Below are positions 44,421 to 54,145 of a stretch of DNA of 64,000 bases, piece by piece; position 1 is the stretch's first letter; the number at the start of each line of letters is the position of its first letter. Location: NCBI RefSeq assembly GCF_041431135.1, contig NZ_CP107799.1, positions 7,750,001 to 7,814,000 on the forward strand, written 5' to 3'. The stretch comes from Streptomyces sp. NBC_00554 (GTDB taxonomy: Bacteria > Actinomycetota > Actinomycetes > Streptomycetales > Streptomycetaceae). Below the pieces are notes generated by a model. The model was given only the letters and a program-made list of their open reading frames with translations. It had not been told where the DNA came from and did not search any database. The translations under genes were made by a program, and so were the position numbers.

Positions 44421-46166
44421 AGGGCTTGCCGGGAATCAACACGCTGGCTTGATCTTGGTGTTGTCCGGGGCGAGGAACCTCGCGATGTCTTCCTGTGTGC
44501 GGAAACGGGCCGTTGAAGCAGGGAGATGGACACCACGGGCTTCCAGGAGCGGACGGACGTCTCTCGCTGCGCGGCTGATGGTCATGGCGGTGGTGTTGAA
44601 GAGCTGGCCCAGGAGGTCCATGGTCGCGAGTTTCCGCAGGTGGAGCACGGTGACCAGGACCCGGTCGGGTGAGGTGAGCTTGGCTTTGGCTCCTGCGCCA
44701 GGGGCCACCAGGCGTTCGTGGCCTCGACGCGTGCGGAGCACTTGCTCGCGTTGGACCTCCATCGCTGGAGTCGATGAGTTCGCTGAGCTGCCAGCGGGTC
44801 ATCCCGGTCAGTTCCGGGTCCTGGAGCGAACGCGGCGTGAGGCGAGTCGGTCGCTCCGCCAGGGCCTCGTCCGGTGTCCTGCTGGCGGTCGCAGCGTCCA
44901 TCGGACGCTGGGGGTGGAGGGTGTAGTTCCAGTCGCCGTGGAAGCGGTGGCGGGTGATGGGCAGGGCGGCGATTTCGTCGTCGCTGATGCGGATGCCGGT
45001 GGGGTACTCACCGCTGTCGAGTTCGGCATCCACGATGAGACCGGTGCGGCTGGTGGTCGCTGGATGGTTTGGAGCATGACTTCATGGCTGGTCAGGGGTC
45101 TGCCGCGCCAGTTCATGGTGATATGGGAGAACAACCGGTGCTCGATCTTGTTCCACTTCGAGGTGCCTGGCGGCAGGTGACACACCGTGATCTCAAGACC
45201 GATCTCGGCAGCGAGGCCGGCGAGCTGCGTCTTCCAGCCGCGGGTGCGGTAGCCGTTGGAGCCCCCGCCGTCGGCGGTGATCAGCAGCCGACGGGCGCGA
45301 GGGTAATCGTGCCGGCCGCGGGCCTGCCACCAGCGCCGGATCGAGGCAACAGCGAACGTCGCGGTGTCATGATCGGTGCCGATACTGACCCAGCCGGTGT
45401 TCGCAGCAGTGTCATAGATTCCGTACGGAATCGCTTTCTCGGCCTGGCCGGGGAAGTCGTGCGTCTTGACCTTCACCGGCTGTCCTGCGGGCCGCCATTG
45501 GTGCCCGGCGTTTTTGTAGTCGCCGATCAGCTCCTTCTTCTTGCTGTCGACGCTGATCACCGGGTCACCAGCGTCCCTGTGGTCTCGTGCCTGCTCGTTG
45601 AGGTAGCGGAACTGGGCGTCCCGGTCGGGGTGCTGAGCACCTTCGATGGTCTTGGCGTTGGCCTGCAGACTGAAGCCTTCCTCCCGCAGCAGGCTGGCGA
45701 CCGTGTCGGCGGAGACCCGGTGGCCCTGCCGGGTCAGCGCCGCTGCCAGCTTCCGGGTCGACTTCGTCGTCCAGCGCAGAGGCGACATCGGGTCGCCCCG
45801 CTCGTCGGGCTCGACCAGCGCAAGCAGCGCTGGCCGCAGCCCCGGATCGAGGTCCACAGCCTTCTTCCGGCCCCCACCAGGACGACGGACCCGCCCCAAC
45901 ACAGCCTGACCAGAGTCCAGTTCAGCCGCTCCGCGCGAGACCGTACCCTCTTGAACCCCGGCCGCGGCAGCGACGAGCCTGATCCCGCCATGCCCCAACG
46001 ACCGTGCTTCCGCCCCTATGGCCAGCCGACGCTGCCGCTCGTCCAGGTGTGGCAACAACACCTGGAACTTCGCAGCCAGGACGGCCTCGTTCCCCTCCGG
46101 TCTCCCCATACCAGAACAACGAGTCCCGCAGCTGGAAGCCACGACTTGTTTCCCGTCAAGCCCTAA
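44419..46166 (-). mobile_element. ISAzo13-type insertion sequence, copy 3 (decayed)
   Basis: Ends TAAGGGCTTGCCGGGAATC at 44419 and the complement of TTAGGGCTTGACGGGAAAC ending at 46166, imperfect inverted repeats. Adjacent to copy 2 in the same orientation. Confidence 0.75.
44436..46109 (-). pseudogene. ISAzo13-type transposase, copy 3, two frameshifts
   Basis: Translation from ATG 46109 gives the HTH part and the catalytic PVISVDSKKKELIG, LLITADGGGSNGYRTR and TSKWNKIEHRLFSHI, then breaks near 45060 after SHEVMLQTI. The second frame gives DAELDSGEYPTGIRISDDEI and breaks again near 44765. The third frame carries the C-terminal extension. Two lesions, so non-functional unless supplied in trans. 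Confidence 0.85.
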
Positions 46167-46732
46167 GCGCAGCCCCGATGTCATTCATGGCCTTCAGACC
46201 CTCATCGGTACTCGGTAGGAACGCGGCCTCAAAGTGGCTCAGGTAACGCATGAGACGGCAGCTCGCTCAACGCATGTTGAGTACCCGCCAAGGGGCATCA
46301 ATCGGATGTCAGTGTTCTGCTGACGCACCTGGTTTGTGGCGGTAGGTTGAGATTGCCGACCTTAGTAACAGTCGGTACTGCCGAGCGTGCACACGACCTG
46401 GTCCCAGCGGGCCACGGTGTCTAACGTGACACGTTGACGGGGGAGAGCAACCCCCGCCCGCCATACGGCATGGATGACCCGAACGAGAAGAATGGCCGCC
46501 TCCCGCCGCCAAGGGGGGTAGAACGAAGTCCCCATCGGGGCGGTACCAGAGTCTCCCCACGGGAGATGCCAAGTCCTCATCAGAGGCACATTGTTAGCTG
46601 CCGCGAGGTAGCCGCAGGACCAGAGACTGAGTTTGCGCTGGCATGAATCTCAGTCCGCAACCACTCGATTCGATATTCGATGTGGGCGGACTGACGCATG
46701 CCGCGCATCCGCCCCAGAACGGCGGAGATAAC
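46167..46732. other. Stretch without a convincing gene
   Basis: About 570 bp. On the minus strand next to the IS, a short frame (MRYLSHFEAAFLPSTDEG, AMNDIGAAL) may be the end of a gene cut by copy 3. The rest has only short frames without ribosome binding sites and lower GC than the core. Confidence 0.4.
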
Positions 46733-46942
46733 ATGACTAACCTCTCGGACCAGCCGGTAGCCCTCCTTCTCCTGCTCACTCTCGCGGCGGTGCTATTAGT
46801 CCCCCCGGCTATTTCTGGTGTGGCCGATTGGTGGTCAGGGAAGCTCCGCCGCAGTCGCGTCTGGCTGCGAACTACCTGGGCGCGGTTCGTCGAGTCCCGG
46901 CGTAAAGCGGTGCGCCACTGGCTGAGCGGAGGCGACCAGTAG
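46733..46942 (+). CDS. Small single-span membrane protein beside the CHAT gene
   Basis: 69 aa: membrane span VALLLLLTLAAVLLVPPAI (about 9-27) followed by an Arg/Trp-rich tail (WWSGKLRRSRVWLRTTWARF). GGCGGAG lies before ATG 46733; an in-frame upstream start exists but lacks one. Codon 22 is TTA (bldA-type). A hairpin follows within 6 bp. Its place at the edge of the CHAT/STAND cluster hints at a membrane effector or anchor, which is inference. Confidence 0.6.
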   Translation: MTNLSDQPVALLLLLTLAAVLLVPPAISGVADWWSGKLRRSRVWLRTTWARFVESRRKAVRHWLSGGDQ

Positions 46943-46947
46943 GCACC

Positions 46948-46977
46948 GTGCCGGGGTGCCGGAACGGGTGCCCCGGC
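46948..46977 (+). terminator. Terminator after the small membrane protein
   Basis: TGCCGGGG (46948) pairs with CCCCGGCA (46970-46977); 14-nt loop, 5 bp after the stop. Confidence 0.6.
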
Positions 46978-47145
46978 AACCAAGACCGTCTTCGCGCGCC
47001 CAGCGACGAGATGGAGTAATCGTGAAGGCCTGCGGATCAGGAGCTGTTCACGTTGCCGCGTGGTGCAGGTGGATGTGCCCTTCGATAGAGCTCAGACGGG
47101 CCTGCAGGGTAGGAGCCGAGGTTAAGGCGGCGGTCACACGAAGTT

Positions 47146-48207
47146 CTACTCCGGAGGCGGTGTCACCAGCTTCGTAGCGCTAGGGTCGACGTTCACTGCG
47201 CAGGTGAGAGTCGGTAGGTCGTGGTCGAGCAGGCCGTTCATTTCGATGGCCGCCCGGCTGAGCAGGTGGGCGGCTTGGACGGACTGACCTTCGGCAACTG
47301 CGGCGTAGAACCGGGCGGCATAGGTGATGGCGTCGACGTCGCCGATGGTGTCGGACATGCCGATGGCGAATGGCACGGTGTCGACAAGCTTCCCGGTCTG
47401 GGCTGCGGAGTGGCAGGAGTTGAGCAGGACCAGCAGCGGCTTGTCGTCCACAGCGGCGATGGCCCGGGCGAAGGCGCCGGCGCTGACGATGGCACTTTCG
47501 TGGAAGCCGTCCTCACCTTGCTCGAAAGCGATCAGGTCCTGCGTGCTGTGGCCGGAGAAGTGCACGACGTGGGGGCGGAAGCGGGTCAGCGCGTCCAGGA
47601 AGACGTTCGCCGTCGCGGCCGGGTGGACATCCAGCTCGACAAGGTCACGATGGGTGGCACTCTGCACGGCCGCGCGAATCCTCTGCTGCTCCTGGCCGAC
47701 TCGCAGATCACCGGCGGAAGCGGCCGCCAGCAGCAGCACCCGCAGTCTCTCCGGCTTCGGGGCCCGCAGCTCTTTCAGTGCGGTGCGTACCTCGCCCTCC
47801 GTTGTCGACATGCGGCTCTCGATCTTCTGCCGCTCGGCTGCGGCACGGCGCTCCGTCTTCTGCTGTTCACGCTGCCGAGCCTTCTCCGCGGCCGCCCGCT
47901 CAGCCTGTTGTGCCTTCGCCAGCTTGACCGACAGGTCAGCTGCCTCTTTGGAGAGCTTGCCCACCTTCGCGCTCCATGTGCTGGCGTCCTGGCCGGCCTT
48001 GTTGGCCTCGTTCTCGAACCGCTCGGCAGCGCGCAGCTTGCTGTTGATGGTGCCCTGGCTGCTCGCCTTGGCGGCGGCCGCTTTCTCTTTCATGGCTTTC
48101 GCGCGCTTGTCGGCTTCCCTCTTGCGGAACTCGCCGACCTTCTTCTCCGCGTCGGCCCGGACCTTGTTCTTGCTGCTCAGTTGACTCTGGTAGTAACTGG
48201 CGTTCAT
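47146..48207 (-). CDS. CHAT-domain caspase-like protease with coiled coil
   Basis: 353 aa from ATG 48207 (AGAGAGG upstream). Residues about 10-135 are a long charged helical region (coiled coil, Lys/Ala/Glu-rich). Residues about 155-345 form a CHAT (clan CD peptidase) domain: hydrophobic strand RLRVLLLAAAS, catalytic His220 in VVHFSGHS, and Cys265 in LVLLNSCHSA, with VPFAIGMSDTIGD behind it. Such proteases are effectors in bacterial immunity modules. No TPR or NTPase domain in the same chain; the STAND gene 2 kb away could be the activating partner. Divergent from the 379-aa gene. Confidence 0.85.
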   Translation of the reverse strand: MNASYYQSQLSSKNKVRADAEKKVGEFRKREADKRAKAMKEKAAAAKASSQGTINSKLRAAERFENEANKAGQDASTWSAKVGKLSKEAADLSVKLAKAQQAERAAAEKARQREQQKTERRAAAERQKIESRMSTTEGEVRTALKELRAPKPERLRVLLLAAASAGDLRVGQEQQRIRAAVQSATHRDLVELDVHPAATANVFLDALTRFRPHVVHFSGHSTQDLIAFEQGEDGFHESAIVSAGAFARAIAAVDDKPLLVLLNSCHSAAQTGKLVDTVPFAIGMSDTIGDVDAITYAARFYAAVAEGQSVQAAHLLSRAAIEMNGLLDHDLPTLTCAVNVDPSATKLVTPPPE

Positions 48208-48461
48208 GGGCGTACCTCTCTGCGGTTCCTGTCCCGCCAGGCTATGGCCACCCACTGACAAGGCCCTTCGTCCTTCCTCCGAGATCCATACGTGCCACGA
48301 CTGCGTTCCGTGGCACGCCGAGGTCGTGGTTGTTGAGGGGAGGGTCCTCGTCAGGGAGTGGCATACCCTCCGATGCCCCGGTTCCGGGAGCTCCCCCGGG
48401 ACTGAGGCGGCAATTCATTACTCAGAGGCCGGGACACACGCAGATAGGCGATGATGTCGCG

Positions 48462-49601
48462 GTGAGTCTGGACTTCAGCAACTACGAACTCCTCTGGCCC
48501 ACGGCGCTGTTCGTATCCGAGGGCGAGCGAATCCTCCGGTCCACGGGTTCCTGGCAGGACCGGGCCAAGTGGCTCCTGACAGAGGCCCTGGCCGGCACAA
48601 CCGGAGCCGCCGACTTCGAGGACCTGCCCAACCACACCGCCCCGGCAGCCGATCCCTGGGCAACCACCGCCACCGGCTGGGGCATCAAGCGGGCGGTGAT
48701 GGACCAGCATGAATGGTTCACGGACCTTATCAACCGGGCGTCCGAGCTTGGCCACGCGGTCGCGCCACGGCCGTACTGGCCGCAGCGGCATGGCAAAGGA
48801 CCAGCCCACGACGGCAGTACCACGAGGGGCACCCGACGTGACTTCGCGCGACTCATCGGCGAGTTCGCCGACAGTGGCTACCTGGTTGAGGTGTTCGGCG
48901 AGGAATGCGTCGACGATGACAGCGAGCTGCCCGACGCTTCCGAGGTGATCGACAGGCGCCTGGGCATCCCCGATCTGTGGCCTCTGGCACCGGAGACGTG
49001 GGACGAAGACACCTACTACGGACTGATCGAGGTGTTCCACGACCTGGTGAGCCGCCCCCGCATGCGGCGCCATCACCCTTACGGCGGCTGCGGATGGCAT
49101 CACTCGGAATTCCACAATGGCCCGGCACGCGTCCTGTACCGGTGGAAGGTCAACCAGATGCTGCACGAGGGCGGCATCGAGTACGAACTGGCCGCCGAAG
49201 GCGAGGACCTCGGACGCCTGGTCGCCGTCACTGATGACGCACGCAGCCAGCTGGTGCACCGCGCCCTCACCGACAGTCCGCCCGACATCAACGCCGGCGT
49301 TCGCCACGCCATCGCGCTCTTCCGCGGCCGTGACACATCACCCGAGAGTAAGAGATCGGCGATCTTCAACCTCGCCCGCATTCTCGAAGAACGACGCGAC
49401 CTGATCAAAGAACGCCTCCATACGAAGGACGAAGGCGCCCTGTTCCAGATCGCCAACAGCTTCGACCTGCGACACCGCAACGCCAGGCAACAAGGCGAGT
49501 ACGACGAAGTGTTCCTCGACTGGATCTTCTGGTGGTATCTCGCCACCGTGGAGCTGACCGACCGGCTGATCGCGGCCCGCGCTCTCAGCGCCGGGCCCTG
49601 A
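48462..49601 (+). CDS. Unknown protein with conserved-looking C-terminal helix bundle
   Basis: 379 aa from GTG 48462, the likely start by composition; a longer frame to 48330 has no ribosome binding site. The C-terminal about 90 aa (IFNLARILEERRDLIKERL, KDEGALFQIANSFDLRHRN, DYDxxFLDWIFWWYLATVEL-like pattern) resembles a helical domain I associate with abortive-infection-type proteins, including an RHxN stretch, but I cannot name the family. Central part is Trp/His-rich. Divergent from CHAT with about 250 bp between, so a shared promoter region is possible. Confidence 0.6.
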   Translation: MSLDFSNYELLWPTALFVSEGERILRSTGSWQDRAKWLLTEALAGTTGAADFEDLPNHTAPAADPWATTATGWGIKRAVMDQHEWFTDLINRASELGHAVAPRPYWPQRHGKGPAHDGSTTRGTRRDFARLIGEFADSGYLVEVFGEECVDDDSELPDASEVIDRRLGIPDLWPLAPETWDEDTYYGLIEVFHDLVSRPRMRRHHPYGGCGWHHSEFHNGPARVLYRWKVNQMLHEGGIEYELAAEGEDLGRLVAVTDDARSQLVHRALTDSPPDINAGVRHAIALFRGRDTSPESKRSAIFNLARILEERRDLIKERLHTKDEGALFQIANSFDLRHRNARQQGEYDEVFLDWIFWWYLATVELTDRLIAARALSAGP

Positions 49602-50117
49602 CCCGCAGCCTGAATGCCCGTGGCCCCGGAACGCCAGTCCAGGGCTCACGGATGTGTGTCCTGAGTGGGTGAGCCGCCTCTCAGACAGTCTGCGAGGCAT
49701 GACTGATGCGGTCCCACGTGTAGAGGAAGAGGAGGGTGACGTACTCGAGGAACATCGCCGGGTTGGCGCAGCACACTGCGGCCAGCGAAAGTTCCCCCTT
49801 GGTGGTGGTCGGGTAGCGCCCCTGATCACCCCCGGGTCGCGGCGGTGCAGATCACGGATGAACTCCACGACCAGGTGCCGTTCCCGCGGCGAACAAGTCG
49901 TCGTCCCATCTGTGCCTGAGATCCGCCTGCCGGTGGAGGCCCGATGGGCGCGGCTCGCTCATCAAGATCTGGGTAGGCGGCGAGTCGGTAGCCGTGCCGA
50001 CCGAGGCCGGCGCGGCTTCGAGGGGGTGCTCGGCGGCGTCGCTCAGGGCGGTGGGATGTTGATGAGGATCTTTGGAAATGCCTTGAAAGATCCCTAAAAA
50101 TCACAGTGAAACGCGTA
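49602..50117. other. Stretch with a possible gene remnant
   Basis: About 515 bp without a full gene. On the minus strand ending at 49681, a frame reads RYPTTTKGELSLAAVCCANP and MFLEYVTLLFLYTWDRISHA before its stop, which looks like a real protein C-terminus with no start, so probably a remnant. Confidence 0.4.
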
Positions 50118-50136
50118 GGGCCTGCCGGGCAGGCCC
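50118..50136 (-). terminator. Terminator of the RHIM-STAND operon
   Basis: GGGCCTGC CGG GCAGGCCC, 8-bp perfect stem, 5 bp beyond the STAND stop codon. Confidence 0.65.
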
Positions 50137-50140
50137 CGGG

Positions 50141-53100
50141 CTATCCGGACAGAACTTCCTCAGCAACCAATGTCAGCACATCAGGTGCAACCACGGCGAG
50201 GGCATCGGCAGCTGTCTGCCAGTCGGCTTGTCGCAAGATCTTGGCAATCAGCGGACACGCCCAGGCTGTGCCAGCTTGGCTAGCCACGGCCACCACCGCT
50301 TGTGCCTGCTCCTTCGGGTAGGTGATGGCGTGAGCCAAGGATTTGGCATGGTCGACGTCGCCCGCTCGAGCCAATGCCCCAGCCACCGTTACGAATGCTC
50401 TCGCCTGGCCTATCGCGTACTCGTTGGTCCGGGCTATGGCTTCGGCCTCGTAGGCGAGGCCCTTGGCGCGGTCCACGTCGCCGGCCCAGGCCATGGCCTT
50501 CGCCACACTTGCCAACGCCTTCGCCCGGTCGTCCAAGTCGGTGAGGGTCCGGGCTTCGGCCGCGCCCTCCTGGGCGAGTCTCTTCGCGCGGTCCACGTCG
50601 CCGGCCTGAGCCATGGCTTCCGCCGCTGCTGCCAATAGCCATGCCCAATCCCGCCGAAGCGCGGGATGGACGGTCTGGATTCTGGAGGCGGCTTCGTCAG
50701 CAAGTCGCTTGGCGCAGTCGGCTCTGCCCGCCCGAGCTGTTGCCCCCGCTGCCTTCGCCAACGCCTTCACCTGCAGACTCGGCTCTAGGCGTGCAACCGC
50801 GATCTTGGCGCGGTCCGCATCACCTACTAAGGTCAGCGCAACGGATACCTCCAACAGCGCCCTAGAATCGACGGTCCAGGCTATGCCCTCGGCCTCGTGA
50901 GCAAGGGCCTTGGCGCGGTCGAGGTCACCTGTTTGCGCCATCGCCTGCGCCGCTTTCGCCAATGCCTGCGATAGGTCATACGGCCCGGTTTCGGCGCGGG
51001 CCACTGCCTCGGCTCGATTCACGTCACGTGCCCGGCTCAGCGCCAGTGACAATTGCACCGACGTACGATCCCGCCGGTATGGGTGGGGCATGGTCCGGGC
51101 CATGGCTTCGACCTCGTGAGCAAGGGCCGCGGCGTAGTCCACATCACCCGCGCGAGCCAGTACCCCAGCCACCATCGCCAACTGCTTCAGCTGACCAGGC
51201 GGGTAGTCGATGGTACGGGCCGCAGCCTCGGCCTCGCGCGCTACAGCCACGGCGCGGTCCACGTCACCCGCCCGAGCCAGCGCCTCCGCCACCTTCGCCA
51301 ACGGCTCCGCCCGAAAAGCCGGGTTGATCTCGGCTATGGCCTTGGCGCGTTCCGCGTCGCCCCCTTGAGCGATTGCCTCGGCTGCATCCGCCACCGTACT
51401 CAACGCCTGCGACTGCTTCTCTGGGTGGGCGATCGTCCGGGCTAGGGCCTCGGCCTCGTGAGCGAGGTCCACGGCGCGGTCTACGTAGCCCGCCCGAGCC
51501 AGCGCCTCCGCCACCTTCGCCGTCGCCCGTACCCGGAAAAACTGGTCGTGCCGTGCCATGTCCGTGACAGTAAGGGCCCGGGCCACGTCTATGGCGCGTT
51601 CCACGTCGCCCGCCCGAGCCAGCGCCTCGGCCACCCCCACCAATACCCACGGCCGCTGACCGTTGGTGAGGGTCCGGGCTACGTCTATGGCGCATTCCAC
51701 GTCGCCCGTCCGAACCATCGCATCCGCCGCTTCCCTCATCCCCACTTGCCGTGGGTCGGTCCGGGCTTCGGCCACGGCCTCCTGGGCGAGGCCCTGGGCG
51801 CTGTCCAGGTCGCCCATCTGAGCCAGAGCCTCCGCGACGTGCGCCAACGCCCTAACCCGCTCATAAGACGCGTGGCAGGTCCGGGCTATGGCTGCTGCCT
51901 CCTGGGCGAGTCCCTTGGCACTGTCCACGTCGCCCATCTGAGCCAGAGCCTCCGCCACCCGTGCCAACTCCCGTGCCCGATCTCCCGGCTCGGGGTAGGC
52001 CCGGGCTACGGCCGCAACTTTCTGGGCGAGTTTCTTGGCGCTGTCCACGTCGCCCGCTCGAGCCAGCGTGTCCGCCGCCTCAATGGTCTGAGCCACAGCC
52101 GCTGCCTCGTAGGCGACTTCTCGGGCATGGAGGACGACCTCGCTAGCTGTGGTCCGAGCCCGCTTGCTGGAGTCGCCCTCGGCCAGCACCCCGCTCAAGG
52201 CGCGCAACGCCTCGAATCGGTCACCTGAGTTGAGGAAGGAGCGGGCCAGGGCATCGGCGCGCAGGGGGTGCCCCAGGAGGGCCCATGCGGCGGGGAGGCT
52301 TGTGGGGATGGCGTTGTTGCGCTTGGCGAGGTTGTCGCGGTGCACGGCCAAGAGGGTCATAGCCCGTAGATCTGAGTCGTCGCGGGTGAGGATCGCGTCC
52401 TGAGCGGCGGTGATTTCGGTGAGCGCAGCGGCATCCCCTCCGCTCAAGTTGCGCATCAGGTCATGGCGGGTCTTGTCCAGGGCGCAGGTGATCATCCTGG
52501 GCAGGTCGCCGGTGGCCTGCAGCATGCGAAAGTAGCCCTGCAGGAGGTACTCGGGCGTCTCTGTGGGCCAGTTCGCTTGGCGGTACTGGTCCGCCCAGGT
52601 GTGCAGGCGCTTCCCGTACGCCTCCAGAGGGGGGCCGCTCAGGAAGTCTACGGCGGTCTGCTGGAGTTCTTCGTGGCCGAGCACGTAGAGCTCGCGCGCC
52701 GCCGTCGGCCCGGACCGGCCGGAGGCGGGTCGGCGGGTGAACGCCCGTCCAGCTACGGCGTGGAGAGAATCCTGGATCTCCCACATCTGGCGCCCCGTCA
52801 GCTCTGCCAGGTCCCGGCCGCTCAGACCGCCCCCGGCCGCGGTGACCAGGCCTAGCAAGTCCCGGTCTTCAGGCGAGGCCAGTAGCCGCTTCAACTCCTG
52901 CTCGGCATCTCGACGAATGTCCTGGGCGTGCGAGGACGCCTCCAAGACCCGTACGACGGCCGGATTGCGCAATGGATGGCCGCTGGGCACATCGGAGGGG
53001 AGCGGTGGGTCGTGACGCCCTGCCACCACGATGCGCATCCCAGCCGCAGGACGGGCGGGGAGAAGCGCGGCGATACTGTGCGCGGCGGCTCCCTGGTCTT

Positions 53101-53611
53101 CGTCAAGGCCGTCGACGACCAGCACGAGACGCTGTTCCTGCTCCTTGCAGGCCGCTGCCGCGGTGTCGAGCATCTCCCACAGGGTCGAGTCACTGTTGTG
53201 ATCATTCATATCAGGCGGCATGGGCCGGCCCAAGTGGGTCGCCAGTTGCTCGATGACCACCTTCAAGAATGCTTCGCGATTGTTCTGTGCGGCGAAACGC
53301 GCTGTGATGAAGAAAGAAACAATGCGCGTCCCCGGTGGGGGATTCAGGACGAACCATGACATCAAGGCGGACTTGCCCGCCCACGCTCTGGCGCGCCACC
53401 ACAAGTAGTCGTCGGCCTCGGCCCGGGTGCAGAAGTCCGCGAGTGCGGCCAGTTCGTCTTCCCGGCCTACCAGGACCTCGGGAGCGGTCGCCCGCACCTG
53501 GCGAAGGTACGCGGAACGCGCAGGCGGGGAGCCTACGAAGATATTGGCCTGGAAGTTGTGGTTTCCGACCTGCAGTCCATTGACCACATGCCCCGACTCG
53601 CCTGACTGCAC
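50141..53611 (-). CDS. STAND NTPase with N-terminal RHIM-like motif and helical repeats
   Basis: 1156 aa from GTG 53611 (AGGA 9 nt upstream, 13 bp after the RHIM-gene stop). Residues about 8-25 hold a RHIM-like amyloid motif, NGLQVGNHNFQANIF. A P-loop NTPase follows: VGREDELAAL, Walker A WAGKSALMSW (Lys80) with the usual first Gly replaced, Walker B LVLVVDGLDED (Asp167), then a winged-helix-like region. From about residue 540 to the end run some 15 degenerate repeats of about 37 aa (EALARAGDVDRA, EAEAxART), TPR-like helical pairs. Domain order matches NLR-type bacterial sensors: signalling motif, NTPase switch, sensor repeats. Confidence 0.85.
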   Translation of the reverse strand: MQSGESGHVVNGLQVGNHNFQANIFVGSPPARSAYLRQVRATAPEVLVGREDELAALADFCTRAEADDYLWWRARAWAGKSALMSWFVLNPPPGTRIVSFFITARFAAQNNREAFLKVVIEQLATHLGRPMPPDMNDHNSDSTLWEMLDTAAAACKEQEQRLVLVVDGLDEDQGAAAHSIAALLPARPAAGMRIVVAGRHDPPLPSDVPSGHPLRNPAVVRVLEASSHAQDIRRDAEQELKRLLASPEDRDLLGLVTAAGGGLSGRDLAELTGRQMWEIQDSLHAVAGRAFTRRPASGRSGPTAARELYVLGHEELQQTAVDFLSGPPLEAYGKRLHTWADQYRQANWPTETPEYLLQGYFRMLQATGDLPRMITCALDKTRHDLMRNLSGGDAAALTEITAAQDAILTRDDSDLRAMTLLAVHRDNLAKRNNAIPTSLPAAWALLGHPLRADALARSFLNSGDRFEALRALSGVLAEGDSSKRARTTASEVVLHAREVAYEAAAVAQTIEAADTLARAGDVDSAKKLAQKVAAVARAYPEPGDRARELARVAEALAQMGDVDSAKGLAQEAAAIARTCHASYERVRALAHVAEALAQMGDLDSAQGLAQEAVAEARTDPRQVGMREAADAMVRTGDVECAIDVARTLTNGQRPWVLVGVAEALARAGDVERAIDVARALTVTDMARHDQFFRVRATAKVAEALARAGYVDRAVDLAHEAEALARTIAHPEKQSQALSTVADAAEAIAQGGDAERAKAIAEINPAFRAEPLAKVAEALARAGDVDRAVAVAREAEAAARTIDYPPGQLKQLAMVAGVLARAGDVDYAAALAHEVEAMARTMPHPYRRDRTSVQLSLALSRARDVNRAEAVARAETGPYDLSQALAKAAQAMAQTGDLDRAKALAHEAEGIAWTVDSRALLEVSVALTLVGDADRAKIAVARLEPSLQVKALAKAAGATARAGRADCAKRLADEAASRIQTVHPALRRDWAWLLAAAAEAMAQAGDVDRAKRLAQEGAAEARTLTDLDDRAKALASVAKAMAWAGDVDRAKGLAYEAEAIARTNEYAIGQARAFVTVAGALARAGDVDHAKSLAHAITYPKEQAQAVVAVASQAGTAWACPLIAKILRQADWQTAADALAVVAPDVLTLVAEEVLSG

Positions 53612-53624
53612 CTGTGTGGTCCTG

Positions 53625-53981
53625 TCAGTTGAACGTGTTGGTCTGCGTGTTGTGGTCACCCACCTGCATGCCCTTGACCTCAAGATGCTGACCCGCCATG
53701 CCCAGGTCCCGAAGCAACGACCCTGCCGCGCCCAGGATTTCCTCGTCCCGGTCAACGCCGGACGCAGACAACAGCTCCTGCAGCTGGACTTGCCACACCT
53801 CGGGCTCGACCTCGCTCACTTCTAGGACCTGCGCACTCTCTTCGCCGTGTGTAGCAAGGCGCCGCCCCACTGCCTCGCGCAAACTGGCGTAGCTGTCCTG
53901 GATCGCACAGCTCACGGTGTCCGTAAGTCCCGCTGACGCGCCCGCAGCCAGCGCGGCCGCCACCAACTCCACCCCAGTCAT
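53625..53981 (-). CDS. RHIM-motif protein, amyloid-signalling partner of the STAND NTPase
   Basis: 118 aa from ATG 53981 (GGAG upstream). N-terminal hydrophobic helix (VELVAAALAAGASAG), a helical body (DTVSCAIQDSYASLREAVGRRL, positions 22-43), and a C-terminal MQVGDHNTQTNTF (105-117). That tail has the QVG core of RIP homotypic interaction motifs and matches LQVGNHNFQANIF at the N-terminus of the STAND protein encoded 13 bp downstream. This is the arrangement expected for prion-like signal transfer from NLR to effector. What the helical body does (pore or adaptor) is not known. Confidence 0.8.
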   Translation of the reverse strand: MTGVELVAAALAAGASAGLTDTVSCAIQDSYASLREAVGRRLATHGEESAQVLEVSEVEPEVWQVQLQELLSASGVDRDEEILGAAGSLLRDLGMAGQHLEVKGMQVGDHNTQTNTFN

Positions 53982-54145
53982 ATGCACTCCGTTGCCAAGC
54001 TGAATCAATTCAGCTTTACCCAGCCACTTGAACAGTGGCACAACAGGCGCCCAGTCTGGCACCACTGACGCCTGCGATACCAGGCATCGCCAGTAACCAG
54101 CGCCGGCGGACACCGCCCTGTACGCCTCGACTCGTCCCTCAGGGC

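Noticed and set aside
50228..52228. Several plus-strand frames with repeat-like composition opposite the STAND gene
   Set aside because: They mirror the 37-aa repeats of the minus-strand gene.
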